Source of the DNA: Acidilobaceae archaeon
Lineage (GTDB): Archaea; Thermoproteota; Thermoprotei_A; Sulfolobales; Acidilobaceae
Assembly (NCBI GenBank): GCA_027081695.1
Contig: JALWJI010000038.1
Location: 1-22,072, forward strand
Direction of reading: 5' to 3'
DNA length: 22,072 bases
The position numbers and the translations under genes were made by a program. Under the pieces are notes generated by a model. It saw nothing but the letters and a program-made list of their open reading frames with translations. It was not told the DNA's origin and did no database searches. Below, in pieces: positions 14,264 through 22,072 of this stretch (positions are counted from its first letter, which is position 1; every line of letters starts with the position of its first letter).

Positions 14264-14857
14264 GTGGCATGTCCTTATGCCAAGAACCTTAAAGGTACAA
14301 TCGCATACTGTGAACTTATAAGGAAAAAAGTTAGTACATTACGCTTCCCCTGTAAAGGTAACTATAGGAGATGCCCTATCTATGCTAGATACACTGCTCG
14401 AAAACGTGAAGTACCCGCACCCCAGCCCCGCGTAGAGGCTCCAGTAGAGAAAACAGTAGCGGCTGAAGCCGAGCCCGTCAAGCGGGGAATCAGGATCAAG
14501 CCAAGCGAGGTTCTCTGTGATAGCTTAATCCTTGCAGCCCTTCTCACCAGTGGAAGTGCGTCAGAGACCTTTAGAGCGACCTTAAGCGAACTGGTAAAAT
14601 GGTTAGAGACTGAGAAAGGAGAGTCCGAGTCTCTCAACTTCCTAGTGGGTACAATTGATTCATACTCTTTCAGAGGATTATACCGCAAGCTAACTCTAAC
14701 CTATATGTTTGAACAGTCGGGAAGACCATATTGCGGAGAAGAAGCATCAAAATTATTCGAAAAACTAAAAGATTCAACATTAGATATTATAATATATACT
14801 ATAGACTGGGAGAGTATCCCGCTATGGAAAGAAACCATAATTAAAGAACTAGAATAG
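14264..14857 (+). CDS. Hypothetical protein with N-terminal four-cysteine metal-binding motif
   Basis: The 197-residue protein begins MACPYAKNLKG and has four N-terminal cysteines at 3, 16, 30 and 37 (C-x12-C-x13-C-x6-C), the last in YRRCPIY. This spacing suggests a zinc or Fe-S site. A Pro/Ala/Glu-rich linker (about residues 49-72) joins it to a helical C-terminal domain of about 120 residues with no motif I recognise. There is no signal or membrane segment. Translation starts at GTG 14264 with GAGGTG upstream. The family name is not known to me. It follows the binding-protein gene by 97 bases but has its own apparent promoter, so it need not belong to the metal locus. Confidence 0.75.
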   Translation: MACPYAKNLKGTIAYCELIRKKVSTLRFPCKGNYRRCPIYARYTARKREVPAPQPRVEAPVEKTVAAEAEPVKRGIRIKPSEVLCDSLILAALLTSGSASETFRATLSELVKWLETEKGESESLNFLVGTIDSYSFRGLYRKLTLTYMFEQSGRPYCGEEASKLFEKLKDSTLDIIIYTIDWESIPLWKETIIKELE

Positions 14858-14996
14858 GGAATAGATACGCGTCTCCCAATATCATTCTAGCGTATTATCC
14901 TTCCTAGTAGTACTCTACACCCATACTCCTAAGTTGAATAAATAAAATATGCTAGTCCTCTTGTAAACATACGGATTATAAGGAGGTGTCGAGACA

Positions 14997-15902
14997 GTGC
15001 TCCCCTCAACATCTATATTCATAATGGTGTCCCCTATACTCATAATGACAGCTATTGTAATAATGGCAATAGGTATCATGTATAGGATAAGGGAGCAAAT
15101 CCTAAGCAGTATCGGGTTCTTATTTCTAGGATTATCCTTCATAGCAGGAGTCCTAGCACTAAACAAAATCGACGAGACACTAATAATTGAATATGGCTGG
15201 AAGTACCAGTATGTGAAACTACTAGAAGCAGGGATAATTAACCCCTTCAAAGGCCCAATCTCTCCAAGCTACGTACAGCTTGGAGGATGGACAGATGCAT
15301 CTGGACTATTCATACTAACCTCGTTATTCCTCGTGATAGGAGCAGCCATACTATCATACATTGGAGCACTTATGGCTGGTTTAGAGAGCAAGAAAGCCGT
15401 TGTTGCTCCAGCCATTGTGTTCATCATAGGAATTCTAGGAATATACTATCTTAACAAGTCAGTATCAGCACTAATAATTGACGAAGACGTGGTAAAGAGC
15501 CTAGCATACAGAGATACAGGCAGCCTCCTTAGAGGAGCCAGCATAATAATAGCATTCGCCATCACAACCATAGGAACAGCGATAGTATATCTAGAAACAA
15601 GAACGCGGGACTACCTCCTATATGCAGTATCGTTCCTGCTAAGTGGAATCGGATGGAGCCTCTTCGCGACCAGCTGGACAACACACTTCGAGAAACTAAG
15701 CATATTCCAGTTCATATCAACTGGAACCGTGACCACCCCTGTAACTATATATCTTGTAGCTGCATTCTTCATTGTTGTCGGCGCTATAGGTCTACTACTT
15801 GCAAGCATAATCGAGATAGTGTCGAGCACAATGGCTGGTATGGAAGGAGAAGAAGTATTAGAGGAAATAGAAGTGGAGGAAGTAGAAGTAGAAGAGGCTT
15901 AG
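14997..15902 (+). CDS. Seven-helix membrane protein with acidic C-terminal tail
   Basis: The 301-residue product has about seven membrane helices: near residues 7-29, 36-55, 105-127, 133-151, 176-198, 206-228 and 247-274. Two larger polar loops (about 56-104 and 152-175) are rich in Lys, Asp and Tyr. The last 20 or so residues are almost entirely Glu and Val (EEVLEEIEVEEVEVEEA), an acidic cytoplasmic-type tail. No transporter or enzyme signature is recognisable, so no function is assigned. Start is GTG at 14997 with a strong GGAGGTG eight bases upstream. AATAAATAAAATAT near 14938-14950 is the probable TATA box. It ends 135 bases before the acyl-CoA dehydrogenase gene. Confidence 0.78.
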   Translation: MLPSTSIFIMVSPILIMTAIVIMAIGIMYRIREQILSSIGFLFLGLSFIAGVLALNKIDETLIIEYGWKYQYVKLLEAGIINPFKGPISPSYVQLGGWTDASGLFILTSLFLVIGAAILSYIGALMAGLESKKAVVAPAIVFIIGILGIYYLNKSVSALIIDEDVVKSLAYRDTGSLLRGASIIIAFAITTIGTAIVYLETRTRDYLLYAVSFLLSGIGWSLFATSWTTHFEKLSIFQFISTGTVTTPVTIYLVAAFFIVVGAIGLLLASIIEIVSSTMAGMEGEEVLEEIEVEEVEVEEA

Positions 15903-16037
15903 GTTTAAATAGTATCTTTTTCCTAACAAATATATACCGTTTTTAGGGCTCATGGTCTTTTCCCCGTGGCTATATATTCTACAATACGACTAAGAACAAC
16001 TGTAACCAGAAATCGTTGTAAAGGAGGAGAATGGAAA

Positions 16038-17237
16038 ATGGTATTCCCATTCCAGAGTGTGCAGGACTTCCAAATAAAAATAGACGACGAACACGAACTC
16101 TTTAGAAAAGCTGTAAGAGAAGTAATAGAGGCAAAAGTGCTACCAAAGTGGCAGGAAATAGAGAAAACAAACGAGATACCACAAGAAATCTTCGAAGAAT
16201 TCGCACGCCAAGGATTCTTCGGAGTAGGAATACCCGAGGAGTATGGAGGCCAGGGAGGAGGACAACTCCTACAAGCAATACTCACCGAAGAAGTCGCAAG
16301 AGCAGTACCAAGCCTAGCAGTCGCTATTGGAGTAAACCACCTATTCGGCATCCCGATACTAAAGTTCGGAACAGAGGAACAGAAGAAGAAATACATAGTT
16401 CCAATAGCTGAGGGCAGAGCATTCGGAGCACACGCCAACACCGAGCCAGGAGCAGGAAGCGACGTCGCAGGCATACAGACCAAGGCAAAGAAAGAAAACG
16501 ACCACTACATTATCACAGGCAGAAAGATATTCATAAGCGGAGCAGAGAAAGCAGACTTCTTCGTAGTATCGGCCAGGACAAGCCCACCGAAACCAGACAA
16601 GCGCTGGTGGGGAATAAGCGTATTCGTAGTAGAAAAAGATACTCCCGGACTAAAGATCGGCCAGAGATTCAACGTAATAGGAATGAGAGGAGAACAGCCA
16701 TACGAAGTAATCTTAGACGAGGTAAAAGTACCAGCTGAAAACCTAGTAGGACCAGAAAACGAAGGATTCAAAGTAATAGTAACGACATACGACTATACAA
16801 GAATAGGCATTGCAGCACAAGCAGTCGGTATAGCACAGGCAACATTCGAAGCAGCAGTAAACTACGCTCTACAGAGAGAAGCCTTCGGAAAGAGACTTAT
16901 TGAGTTCGAAATGATAATACAGAAACTAGCAGACATGTACATGAAACTAGAAGCAGCAAGACTCCTAACATACTGGGCAGCCACACTAGCCGATGAAGGC
17001 CGCAGAGAATTCGTGATAGCAAGCAGCTTAGCCAAGGCATTCGCAACCGAGTCAGCAGAATGGATCGCCAGACAAGCAATACAGATACATGGCGGAATAG
17101 GAGTAGACGAAGAAACCGGAGTAGCACGCTATCTAAGAGACGCAGTAATAACAACCATCTATGAGGGAACCAACGAGATACAGAGACTAACTATAGTCAG
17201 ACAGCTCGTGAGACAACTCTTCGGCCTAAAAATATAA
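16038..17237 (+). CDS. Acyl-CoA dehydrogenase
   Basis: This 399-residue flavoenzyme oxidises an acyl-CoA to the trans-2-enoyl-CoA, passing electrons normally to an electron-transfer flavoprotein. The family blocks are all present: GFFGVGIPEEYGGQGGG (59-75), AHANTEPGAGSDVAGIQT (131-148, FAD/substrate binding), RKIFISGAEKADFFVV (162-177), GMRGEQPYEV, QREAFGKRLIEFEMIIQKLADM, AIQIHGGIGVDEE (347-359) and IYEGTNEIQRLTI (374-386). Glu376 in YEGT is the expected catalytic base. The start ATG at 16038 follows AAAGGAGGAGA; an out-of-frame ATG at 16031 is ignored. A TATA-like CTATATAT near 15970-15977 precedes it. No ETF or other beta-oxidation gene is in the window, so the chain-length preference is unknown. 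Confidence 0.97.
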   Translation: MVFPFQSVQDFQIKIDDEHELFRKAVREVIEAKVLPKWQEIEKTNEIPQEIFEEFARQGFFGVGIPEEYGGQGGGQLLQAILTEEVARAVPSLAVAIGVNHLFGIPILKFGTEEQKKKYIVPIAEGRAFGAHANTEPGAGSDVAGIQTKAKKENDHYIITGRKIFISGAEKADFFVVSARTSPPKPDKRWWGISVFVVEKDTPGLKIGQRFNVIGMRGEQPYEVILDEVKVPAENLVGPENEGFKVIVTTYDYTRIGIAAQAVGIAQATFEAAVNYALQREAFGKRLIEFEMIIQKLADMYMKLEAARLLTYWAATLADEGRREFVIASSLAKAFATESAEWIARQAIQIHGGIGVDEETGVARYLRDAVITTIYEGTNEIQRLTIVRQLVRQLFGLKI

Positions 17238-17265
17238 TCCAGAAGACATATTACGAAATAACAAG

Positions 17266-17284
17266 AACCTATTACAGGTTTTTC
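17266..17284 (+). terminator. Hairpin plus T-run terminator after the acyl-CoA dehydrogenase
   Basis: AACCT-ATTAC-AGGTT (17266-17280) forms a five-pair hairpin running straight into TTTTT. It lies 28 bases after the stop codon and before the next promoter (CTTTATATAAAT near 17289-17300). Archaeal termination mainly needs the T-run; the hairpin adds support. Confidence 0.5.
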
Positions 17285-17347
17285 CCCACTTTATATAAAT
17301 AATCAAAATATTCTTCGATAAACACTCAATTTTATGGGTGCAAGAGG

Positions 17348-17563
17348 ATGTTTACTATATGGTTTGTATTTCTAATAGGGTTCATTGTAGGATTCCTTCT
17401 TACGTATAATAAGAGGAGTTTACCTGAAGCAATTATATGGGGATTACTGACTGGCATTGCATTTGATATATTACTGGTTGTAATCAAGGTAGTAATATAT
17501 GTAGTCTTGGTCCTTTTAGCTATTGCAATAATTGTCTCTCTACTCAGAATATCCAAAGAATGA
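17348..17563 (+). CDS. Small two-to-three-helix membrane protein, 71 aa
   Basis: The 71-residue product is almost entirely hydrophobic: helix 1 at residues 3-20, a short basic loop (YNKRSLPE), helix 2 at about 27-45, and a third stretch to residue 65 before RISKE. The ATG has GGGTG eight bases upstream, and a convincing TATA box (CTTTATATAAAT, 17289-17300) lies about 50 bases before it, so it is likely a real independent gene. It converges with the TRAP permease gene. Function is unknown; the family is not recognised. Confidence 0.65.
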   Translation: MFTIWFVFLIGFIVGFLLTYNKRSLPEAIIWGLLTGIAFDILLVVIKVVIYVVLVLLAIAIIVSLLRISKE

Positions 17564-17660
17564 TAATCTAGAAGGGAAATGTAGCAACGCACAATAAGAC
17601 CAATATCTAATACTATTTAGTTTTTTAGAAAATAATTAATAAAGATTTAGAGAATTTACA

Positions 17661-19865
17661 TTAAGCCAGGCCCTTCTTAGCCAGCAGATAGGTTATTATT
17701 GAGAGTACATATGTCGCTATCACTAAATATAGGTTTGTTGTCACTGCTAGTATTCCTACTACGGCTAATAATACTCTAAGCCAGTTCCTTCTTATATGGC
17801 CTCCTAGATATCCCGCGAATCCGGCGCTTGCAGAGATTATTACTCCTATGGTGGCAATGATAGCGTAGATGAGCTGGCCCACAGTTGCTTCTCCCTCCAT
17901 TATCGGTATTATGAGCATCGCAGGGTTAACCGCGAATATAAATGGTAGAACGTATTTAGCAAAGGCCATCCTAGTAGCGTTTACCGCTGTCTTCCAGAAA
18001 TCGGCTCTAGCTACTGTTGCACCGGCGAAAGCCGCCAGGGCTACAGGTGGTGTTACGTCAGCTAGTATACCATAGTAGAATACGAACATGTTCGCTGCTA
18101 GTAGTGCCGCTGCCGCAGGTATTCCTAGCATTGTCTGTGCAGCTGTCATAATTGCTGTGGCGCTTATCAAGCTTGTTATAACATAGTTTGCAGTAGTAGG
18201 CACTCCCATTCCTACTAGTATGCTTATGAGTCCAGCGAATATTAGTAGGAGATAGATATTGTTATGTGCGATTGCTATTAGTGTTTCTCCTAGCCTTGTG
18301 CTTAGACCTGTTAGAGTTAGGCTTCCTTGTATTACGCCTGCCATAGCTGCAGCCATGAATACCGGAATACTGTTTCTCACTGCTTGCTCTATGCTTCTTA
18401 TTATTACTTGTGAGAACGGTCTTAGAGCTGGGACAAGATAGAGTATGAAAGTTAGTAGAAGAAGTGATATTCCGCCGAAATACGCTGTGGCTAAATTGTT
18501 TAGTCCAACTAGGTAACCTATAATGTATAATGCTATGCCTGTTATTGTGTATGTTATCTTCGTAGAGAGCTTTAGGAAGTCAGTCGCCCATACTGCCGCT
18601 ATCAGTGCTAGGCTTAGGCTGGCGACTACTGCGTGTTGGGGTGGAAGTCTTATCACTAGGAGATAGACTATCAGGGCTACCGGCGATAATAGATATAGTT
18701 TTCTAAGCATTGGCTTTACGTCGGGAACCTCTGTTAGGCCTTTAAGGCTTCTTCGTTTTGCTTCGAGGTCTACGAAGTAGTATAGGCTGGCGAAGTAGAT
18801 GAATGCCGGGAGGAAGCCAGCGATTACTATGTCTCCGTATGGTCTACCTAGATAGCTTGCCATGATGAACGCTGCTGCCCCCATTATCGGAGGCATTATT
18901 TGTCCTCCGGTACTAGCACTTGCTTCTACTGCTCCTGCGACTTCTGGCGGAAATCCGCTTTTCTTCATTAGAGGTATTGTGAAGACTCCTGTTGTGAATA
19001 CGTTTGCGACGCTGCTTCCAGATAGCATTCCCATGAATCCGCTACTAACTATTGAGACCTTTGCAGGCCCGCCTGGCCTTTTACCAAATAGGCCTAGCAT
19101 TAGCCTAGTTATGTAGTTTCCTATTCCTATTTGTTCGAGGAAGTTGCCGAAGAATAGGAATGCGAACACATACATTGCCATGACTGTGTATGGTATGTTG
19201 AATAGTCCCTCTCTGGCATAGAACATGTCTGTGGCCCATTTTAGCGCGTCGAATCGGTAGAAGTTTAGGTAGTAGAGTAGGAATACTATCATTACGAATA
19301 TCATCCATGGACCTACTGCTCTCCTTGTTACTTCTATTACCATGATAAAGCCTAGGATAGCCATGACAATTGATATCCCTGTTAGGTTTTCGGGGATGCT
19401 TCCCTCGTTAGCTACAACGTAGGGCTGTAACCATGCATTATATGCGATGACGATGAAGCCTATGGCGGCTAGTATATAGTCGTATATAGGTATTCTATCC
19501 ACGTATTTCCTCATAAATTCCCTTAATTGTTCTTCAGTTGCTTTTGTCGGTGGTCTTTTAGCCGGATATATTAAGAATCCCACTGCAACTAGTATTGCCA
19601 TAACCAGTATCAGCGATATGTTTAAGTCTAGATAGAGACTTCTGTTGATGAACTCCGCTAGTGATGTGAGTCCTAGACCTTCTATAAAGTTAACCAGTGT
19701 TCCGTGGAAGTTCATAATATAGAATATCTCTAGGAACGCCATGAATATTGCCATAGTTAAAACTATTAGATGAACTTTTCCTTTACGAGCCCTTCTAGCC
19801 ATAACCGTGAATACCGAAATGTGCTCGGGTAACTCCTCTTCCTTTACGGTGTTATCAGTGGCCAT
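17661..19865 (-). CDS. TRAP transporter fused permease (DctQ-DctM fusion, TAXI-type)
   Basis: The 734-residue protein is the fused small-plus-large membrane subunit of a tripartite ATP-independent periplasmic transporter, which uses an ion gradient to import a solute such as a carboxylate. An N-terminal cytoplasmic segment is followed by the DctQ-like helices (about 33-180) and the large DctM-like part (about 190-700). Typical large-subunit blocks are seen: GFMGMLSGSSVANVFTTGVFTIPLMKK... followed by EASASTGGQIMPPIMGAAAF, and in the second repeat LVGMGVPTTANYVI and ADVTPPVALAAFAGA. The length suits the TAXI-TRAP 'TRAP transporter fused permease' group. No solute-binding protein gene lies next to it, so it is an orphan within this window. 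GGTGG seven bases before the ATG is the ribosome site. Confidence 0.95.
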   Translation of the reverse strand: MATDNTVKEEELPEHISVFTVMARRARKGKVHLIVLTMAIFMAFLEIFYIMNFHGTLVNFIEGLGLTSLAEFINRSLYLDLNISLILVMAILVAVGFLIYPAKRPPTKATEEQLREFMRKYVDRIPIYDYILAAIGFIVIAYNAWLQPYVVANEGSIPENLTGISIVMAILGFIMVIEVTRRAVGPWMIFVMIVFLLYYLNFYRFDALKWATDMFYAREGLFNIPYTVMAMYVFAFLFFGNFLEQIGIGNYITRLMLGLFGKRPGGPAKVSIVSSGFMGMLSGSSVANVFTTGVFTIPLMKKSGFPPEVAGAVEASASTGGQIMPPIMGAAAFIMASYLGRPYGDIVIAGFLPAFIYFASLYYFVDLEAKRRSLKGLTEVPDVKPMLRKLYLLSPVALIVYLLVIRLPPQHAVVASLSLALIAAVWATDFLKLSTKITYTITGIALYIIGYLVGLNNLATAYFGGISLLLLTFILYLVPALRPFSQVIIRSIEQAVRNSIPVFMAAAMAGVIQGSLTLTGLSTRLGETLIAIAHNNIYLLLIFAGLISILVGMGVPTTANYVITSLISATAIMTAAQTMLGIPAAAALLAANMFVFYYGILADVTPPVALAAFAGATVARADFWKTAVNATRMAFAKYVLPFIFAVNPAMLIIPIMEGEATVGQLIYAIIATIGVIISASAGFAGYLGGHIRRNWLRVLLAVVGILAVTTNLYLVIATYVLSIITYLLAKKGLA

Positions 19866-20045
19866 GTTGCATCCACCTACTTCTTCGCTCCTCTAGTTTG
19901 AGATGACTAATTGTAATTTGCATGAGGCAAGTTACACGAATACTTCAAGTGGTTATAGAGACAGGTTCTTTAAATATCTTAATTTGGAAGTACTTTATAC
20001 AAATAACAGATACGGAAAAACGCTGAAATATAGCCTAGAAATAAT

Positions 20046-20070
20046 TATCGGTTTCCGATACCATATATGA
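20046..20070 (+). promoter_or_regulatory. Inverted repeat abutting a TATA box
   Basis: TATCGG-TTT-CCGATA is a perfect six-pair inverted repeat (20046-20060). It is followed directly by CATATATG (20062-20069), centred about 25 bases before the ATG at 20090, as expected for a leaderless start. The repeat would lie at the BRE position, a natural site for a regulator. The surrounding divergent gap (19866-20089) also contains TTTAAATATC (about 19973-19982), a plausible TATA box for the TRAP gene on the minus strand. Confidence 0.45.
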
Positions 20071-20089
20071 GTCGAGGGGCATATGCGGA

Positions 20090-21424
20090 ATGACAAAAAA
20101 TCTAGGGCCATTGATGATAATGCTACTAATGTCTCTAAGTCTTGTCCCAGCAACCTCTATAACTACTAATTCCCAATTTTCTCCAATAGCTGGATTCCAG
20201 TTCTCCTCTATAGGTGGCATCGTATCGACTATGCTTACTCCAAGTAATTATAGCGTAAAATTGTACTTAGAGAATGGTTGTATGAGGCCTGTCGTTAGGC
20301 TCGGAATTAATCCGTTCCTATTGACGATGCTAGATAATTCCTCTATCATGGTTACATCTAGTGTAGAAAACAATACTCTTGTATTGAATGGCAATCTAGT
20401 ATTAAGCCATGATTTCATAGCAGTTCTAGCAAATGACACTAACATGAAATATAATATTAGTTATGAATTTGCGGCAGGATCACAATATAGAGAGAAAGGC
20501 ATAGTATATCTGAGTCTCGCAAATTCATCATCCCATATCATGTTAGAAGGATATTACAATATAACCGGCAACTTATATAATGTCGTTCTTCAGTCTGAAT
20601 TACGCATCACTGGTTTCGGAGGATACTTTGAAACTGTAGACGAGTACCTATCGAATTCCTCACAGGTATCACTACTCGTTGAACAGCTCGAGAATATCTT
20701 TAATGTTAGGATTACTGAGATCGAGGCAAGGAAAATTAATAACACGTACTATATTGTATCGATCAAAGCATCACTATATGCATGGCCTACTATACCACCT
20801 AATATCACTAGCGGAAGCGGAGAAGAGGCTATGATCCTCTCGAACGGAACAGTAATGATAACAGTTAATGATACTATATTTGGCGAATTCAGGACTATCG
20901 ATGATTATCTTTCTGCTCTTAAATTCGTCGGCCATATAAGTATGCTGTCTGGAACAAGGATACCTATCCTATTGGGCCTTGATTATAGTGGAGGAGTCGA
21001 ATCATCACAGCTCAAGAACCTATTATTATGCGACAATAGCGAACTATCCATCGAGAAAAATGAGAGCTTTCTGGAGATAAAGCTACCCAGTGTCACTACA
21101 GAGAACCGAGCCTGTAACGATACCATAAGAGTATTGTCAAATGCTCTTCTATTACTTGGAATCCCGAGCGATACTCCCGTAAATCTATACTGTAGAAACC
21201 ATAGCATTACACGAAATTACTCTCTATCCAAGCTAGAATGTGCCTGTACAGGAGCTTCTACCTCGATAATCTCAGAATCGTATCCAATGACCACTAGTGA
21301 GGAAACCGTAAATACCGTAACCACTATAACTACTATATCAAAGTCGAAGAATACCCTTTATGTTATGATCGGCATTGTTATCGTCATACTGCTAGGCATA
21401 GTATCATTCTTTAAAAGGCAATGA
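20090..21424 (+). CDS. Secreted, membrane-anchored surface glycoprotein-like protein
   Basis: The 444-residue product starts with a signal-peptide-like segment (MTKNLGPLMIMLLMSLSLVPA) and ends with a membrane helix (about 421-439) and KRQ, so most of it should be outside the cell. About sixteen N-x-S/T sequons are spread through it (for example NSS, NNT, NIT, NGT, NDT), very high for its length and typical of heavily N-glycosylated archaeal surface proteins. A Thr/Ser/Val stalk (TSEETVNTVTTITTISKSK) precedes the anchor. A few Cys in the second half (around residues 330-395) may form disulfides. No enzymatic domain is recognised. It is divergent from the TRAP permease; a surface binding or adhesion role is only a guess. 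Confidence 0.75.
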   Translation: MTKNLGPLMIMLLMSLSLVPATSITTNSQFSPIAGFQFSSIGGIVSTMLTPSNYSVKLYLENGCMRPVVRLGINPFLLTMLDNSSIMVTSSVENNTLVLNGNLVLSHDFIAVLANDTNMKYNISYEFAAGSQYREKGIVYLSLANSSSHIMLEGYYNITGNLYNVVLQSELRITGFGGYFETVDEYLSNSSQVSLLVEQLENIFNVRITEIEARKINNTYYIVSIKASLYAWPTIPPNITSGSGEEAMILSNGTVMITVNDTIFGEFRTIDDYLSALKFVGHISMLSGTRIPILLGLDYSGGVESSQLKNLLLCDNSELSIEKNESFLEIKLPSVTTENRACNDTIRVLSNALLLLGIPSDTPVNLYCRNHSITRNYSLSKLECACTGASTSIISESYPMTTSEETVNTVTTITTISKSKNTLYVMIGIVIVILLGIVSFFKRQ

Positions 21425-21440
21425 TTACGTTATCTAGTGT

Positions 21441-22072
21441 TTAAGATCCTTGATAGAGGGGCCATTTTTCCATTCTATAGGCCATGTCCCAAAACATGTA
21501 TTCAGATCTGCTGGTTGTTCTAAATAATTGTTTCAGTTTTTCTAGATATGCTCCCTTTGATTCATAAAGTTTATCTAATATCTCTCTGAGACCAGTGACT
21601 AGTTCTTTGTATTCTTTGGAAACGTAAGTTAGAGACCACTTTTTGTATAGTCGGTTATATTTATAGATTCGATTTCTTTCAAATAATTTTCTGCGATGTA
21701 CTGATATAACCAGAAGCAGGGAAGTGTAACTGTTAGGCCATATATCGGAAGTTTTAGTAAAGCTGATGAAATCATGTAACTGATATAGGATATGAGGACG
21801 GGTTCTCTTTATATAGCATATAGATCTAATCCGAGCTCGTTTAACAGTTCTTTATAGTTCTCCATTTCTATTGTGGCGTCTAGACAGGCTATTTCTAGTG
21901 CTAGTTTTGCAACATCGTACTTTGCCATTGAAGCAATAGTAGAGAAAGTCTCCATCATCGCTATTAGACGCTATTAGATAATTATAGTCCTCCGCTACAT
22001 AATACTTGAACCTTTCTAGGCTTAGAGGTCCTGTAAATAATTCCTTGACGAATAAGTGCTCGAGTATCTTTT
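21441..22072 (-). pseudogene. tenA: tenA (thiaminase II / aminopyrimidine aminohydrolase family) pseudogene, 5' end outside window
   Basis: Three reading segments together give a TenA protein. Segment 1 (from the window edge to about 21979) reads KILEHLFVKELFTGPLSLER then FKYYVAEDYNYLIA. Segment 2 (about 21957 to 21640) reads MMETFSTIASMAKYDVAKLA, later ISYISYMISSALLKLP and LPCFWLYQYIAENYLKE. Segment 3 (to TAA at 21441) contains KKWSLTYVSKEY and the family's C-terminal signature SRSEYMFWDMAYRMEKW. TenA enzymes salvage thiamin pyrimidine in the cytosol. Lesions: a 10-base tandem duplication at 21959-21978 shifts the frame, TAA at 21809-21811 stops segment 2, and a one-base change in the T-run at 21640-21644 shifts it back. 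Family identity is firm; loss of function is very likely. Confidence 0.85.
21959..21978. repeat. 10-base perfect tandem duplication inside tenA
   Basis: CGCTATTAGA occurs twice in direct succession. Removing one copy restores the TenA frame across DYNYLIA-MMETF, so this is the frameshifting event. Confidence 0.9.

Noticed and set aside
14865..14895. ATACGC / GCGTAT inverted repeat with a 19-base loop after the four-cysteine gene
   Set aside because: Six-base arms with a long loop are expected by chance in a region this size, and no T-run follows.
21760..21815. CTGATGA followed 10 bases later by CTGA inside the tenA region
   Set aside because: There is no second D box and no closing stem, and the bases are explained by conserved TenA codons.
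1..22072. CRISPR arrays, insertion sequences, prophage or toxin-antitoxin genes
   Set aside because: I saw no spaced repeats, transposase motifs, integrase or att-like repeats; the window reads as ordinary chromosomal gene content.

Overview
The window looks like part of a hyperthermophilic Thermoproteota (Crenarchaeota) chromosome, probably Desulfurococcales or a near relative. The signs are archaeal TATA-box promoters, GGAGG/GGTGA ribosome sites, heavy AGA/AGG/ATA codon use, a deoxyhypusine synthase, a class III prepilin with its crenarchaeal-type pilus ATPase and platform protein, a non-catalytic tRNA-splicing endonuclease subunit, an AbrB-PhoU fusion, and a candidate C/D box guide RNA. 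The species assignment is inference; no rRNA or tRNA gene is present.

Layout. Positions 1-970 (minus) hold the start of a RidA-family gene, a small membrane-anchored protein and a 57-residue helical protein. At 1022-1570 (plus) is the structural subunit of the tRNA-splicing endonuclease. Positions 1597-4985 (minus) form a compact type IV pilus operon: prepilin, secretion ATPase, TadC/GspF-like platform. It is divergent from a deoxyhypusine synthase / DUF429 pair (5135-6657). A conserved hypothetical (6732-7244, minus) is followed by a 353-base A+T-rich gap, then an AbrB-PhoU regulator and a histone-deacetylase-fold amidohydrolase (7598-9864, plus).

A metal-uptake locus occupies 9981-14166: an MFS-like membrane protein, a NikR-like regulator with an altered metal site, an ABC-3 permease and its ATPase on the minus strand, with the metal-binding protein divergent on the plus strand. 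The intergenic region between the two arms carries two GTGCAC sites 32 bases apart, placed around both TATA boxes; a shared metal-responsive operator is the natural reading. Beside the distal end of this operon (9911-9974, plus) is a C/D box sRNA candidate whose first guide complements a conserved 23S rRNA stretch.

From 14264 onward come a four-cysteine protein with a possible bistable hairpin leader, a seven-helix membrane protein with an acidic tail, an acyl-CoA dehydrogenase, a 71-residue membrane protein, a fused TRAP permease (minus), and a sequon-rich surface protein. The right edge (21441-22072, minus) is a tenA (thiaminase II family) pseudogene broken by a 10-base tandem duplication, an in-frame stop and a one-base frameshift.

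The most notable items are the tenA pseudogene with a visible mutational mechanism, the C/D box RNA, the metal regulon with its atypical NikR, and a DUF429 gene with no ordinary start codon except one deep inside the upstream gene.
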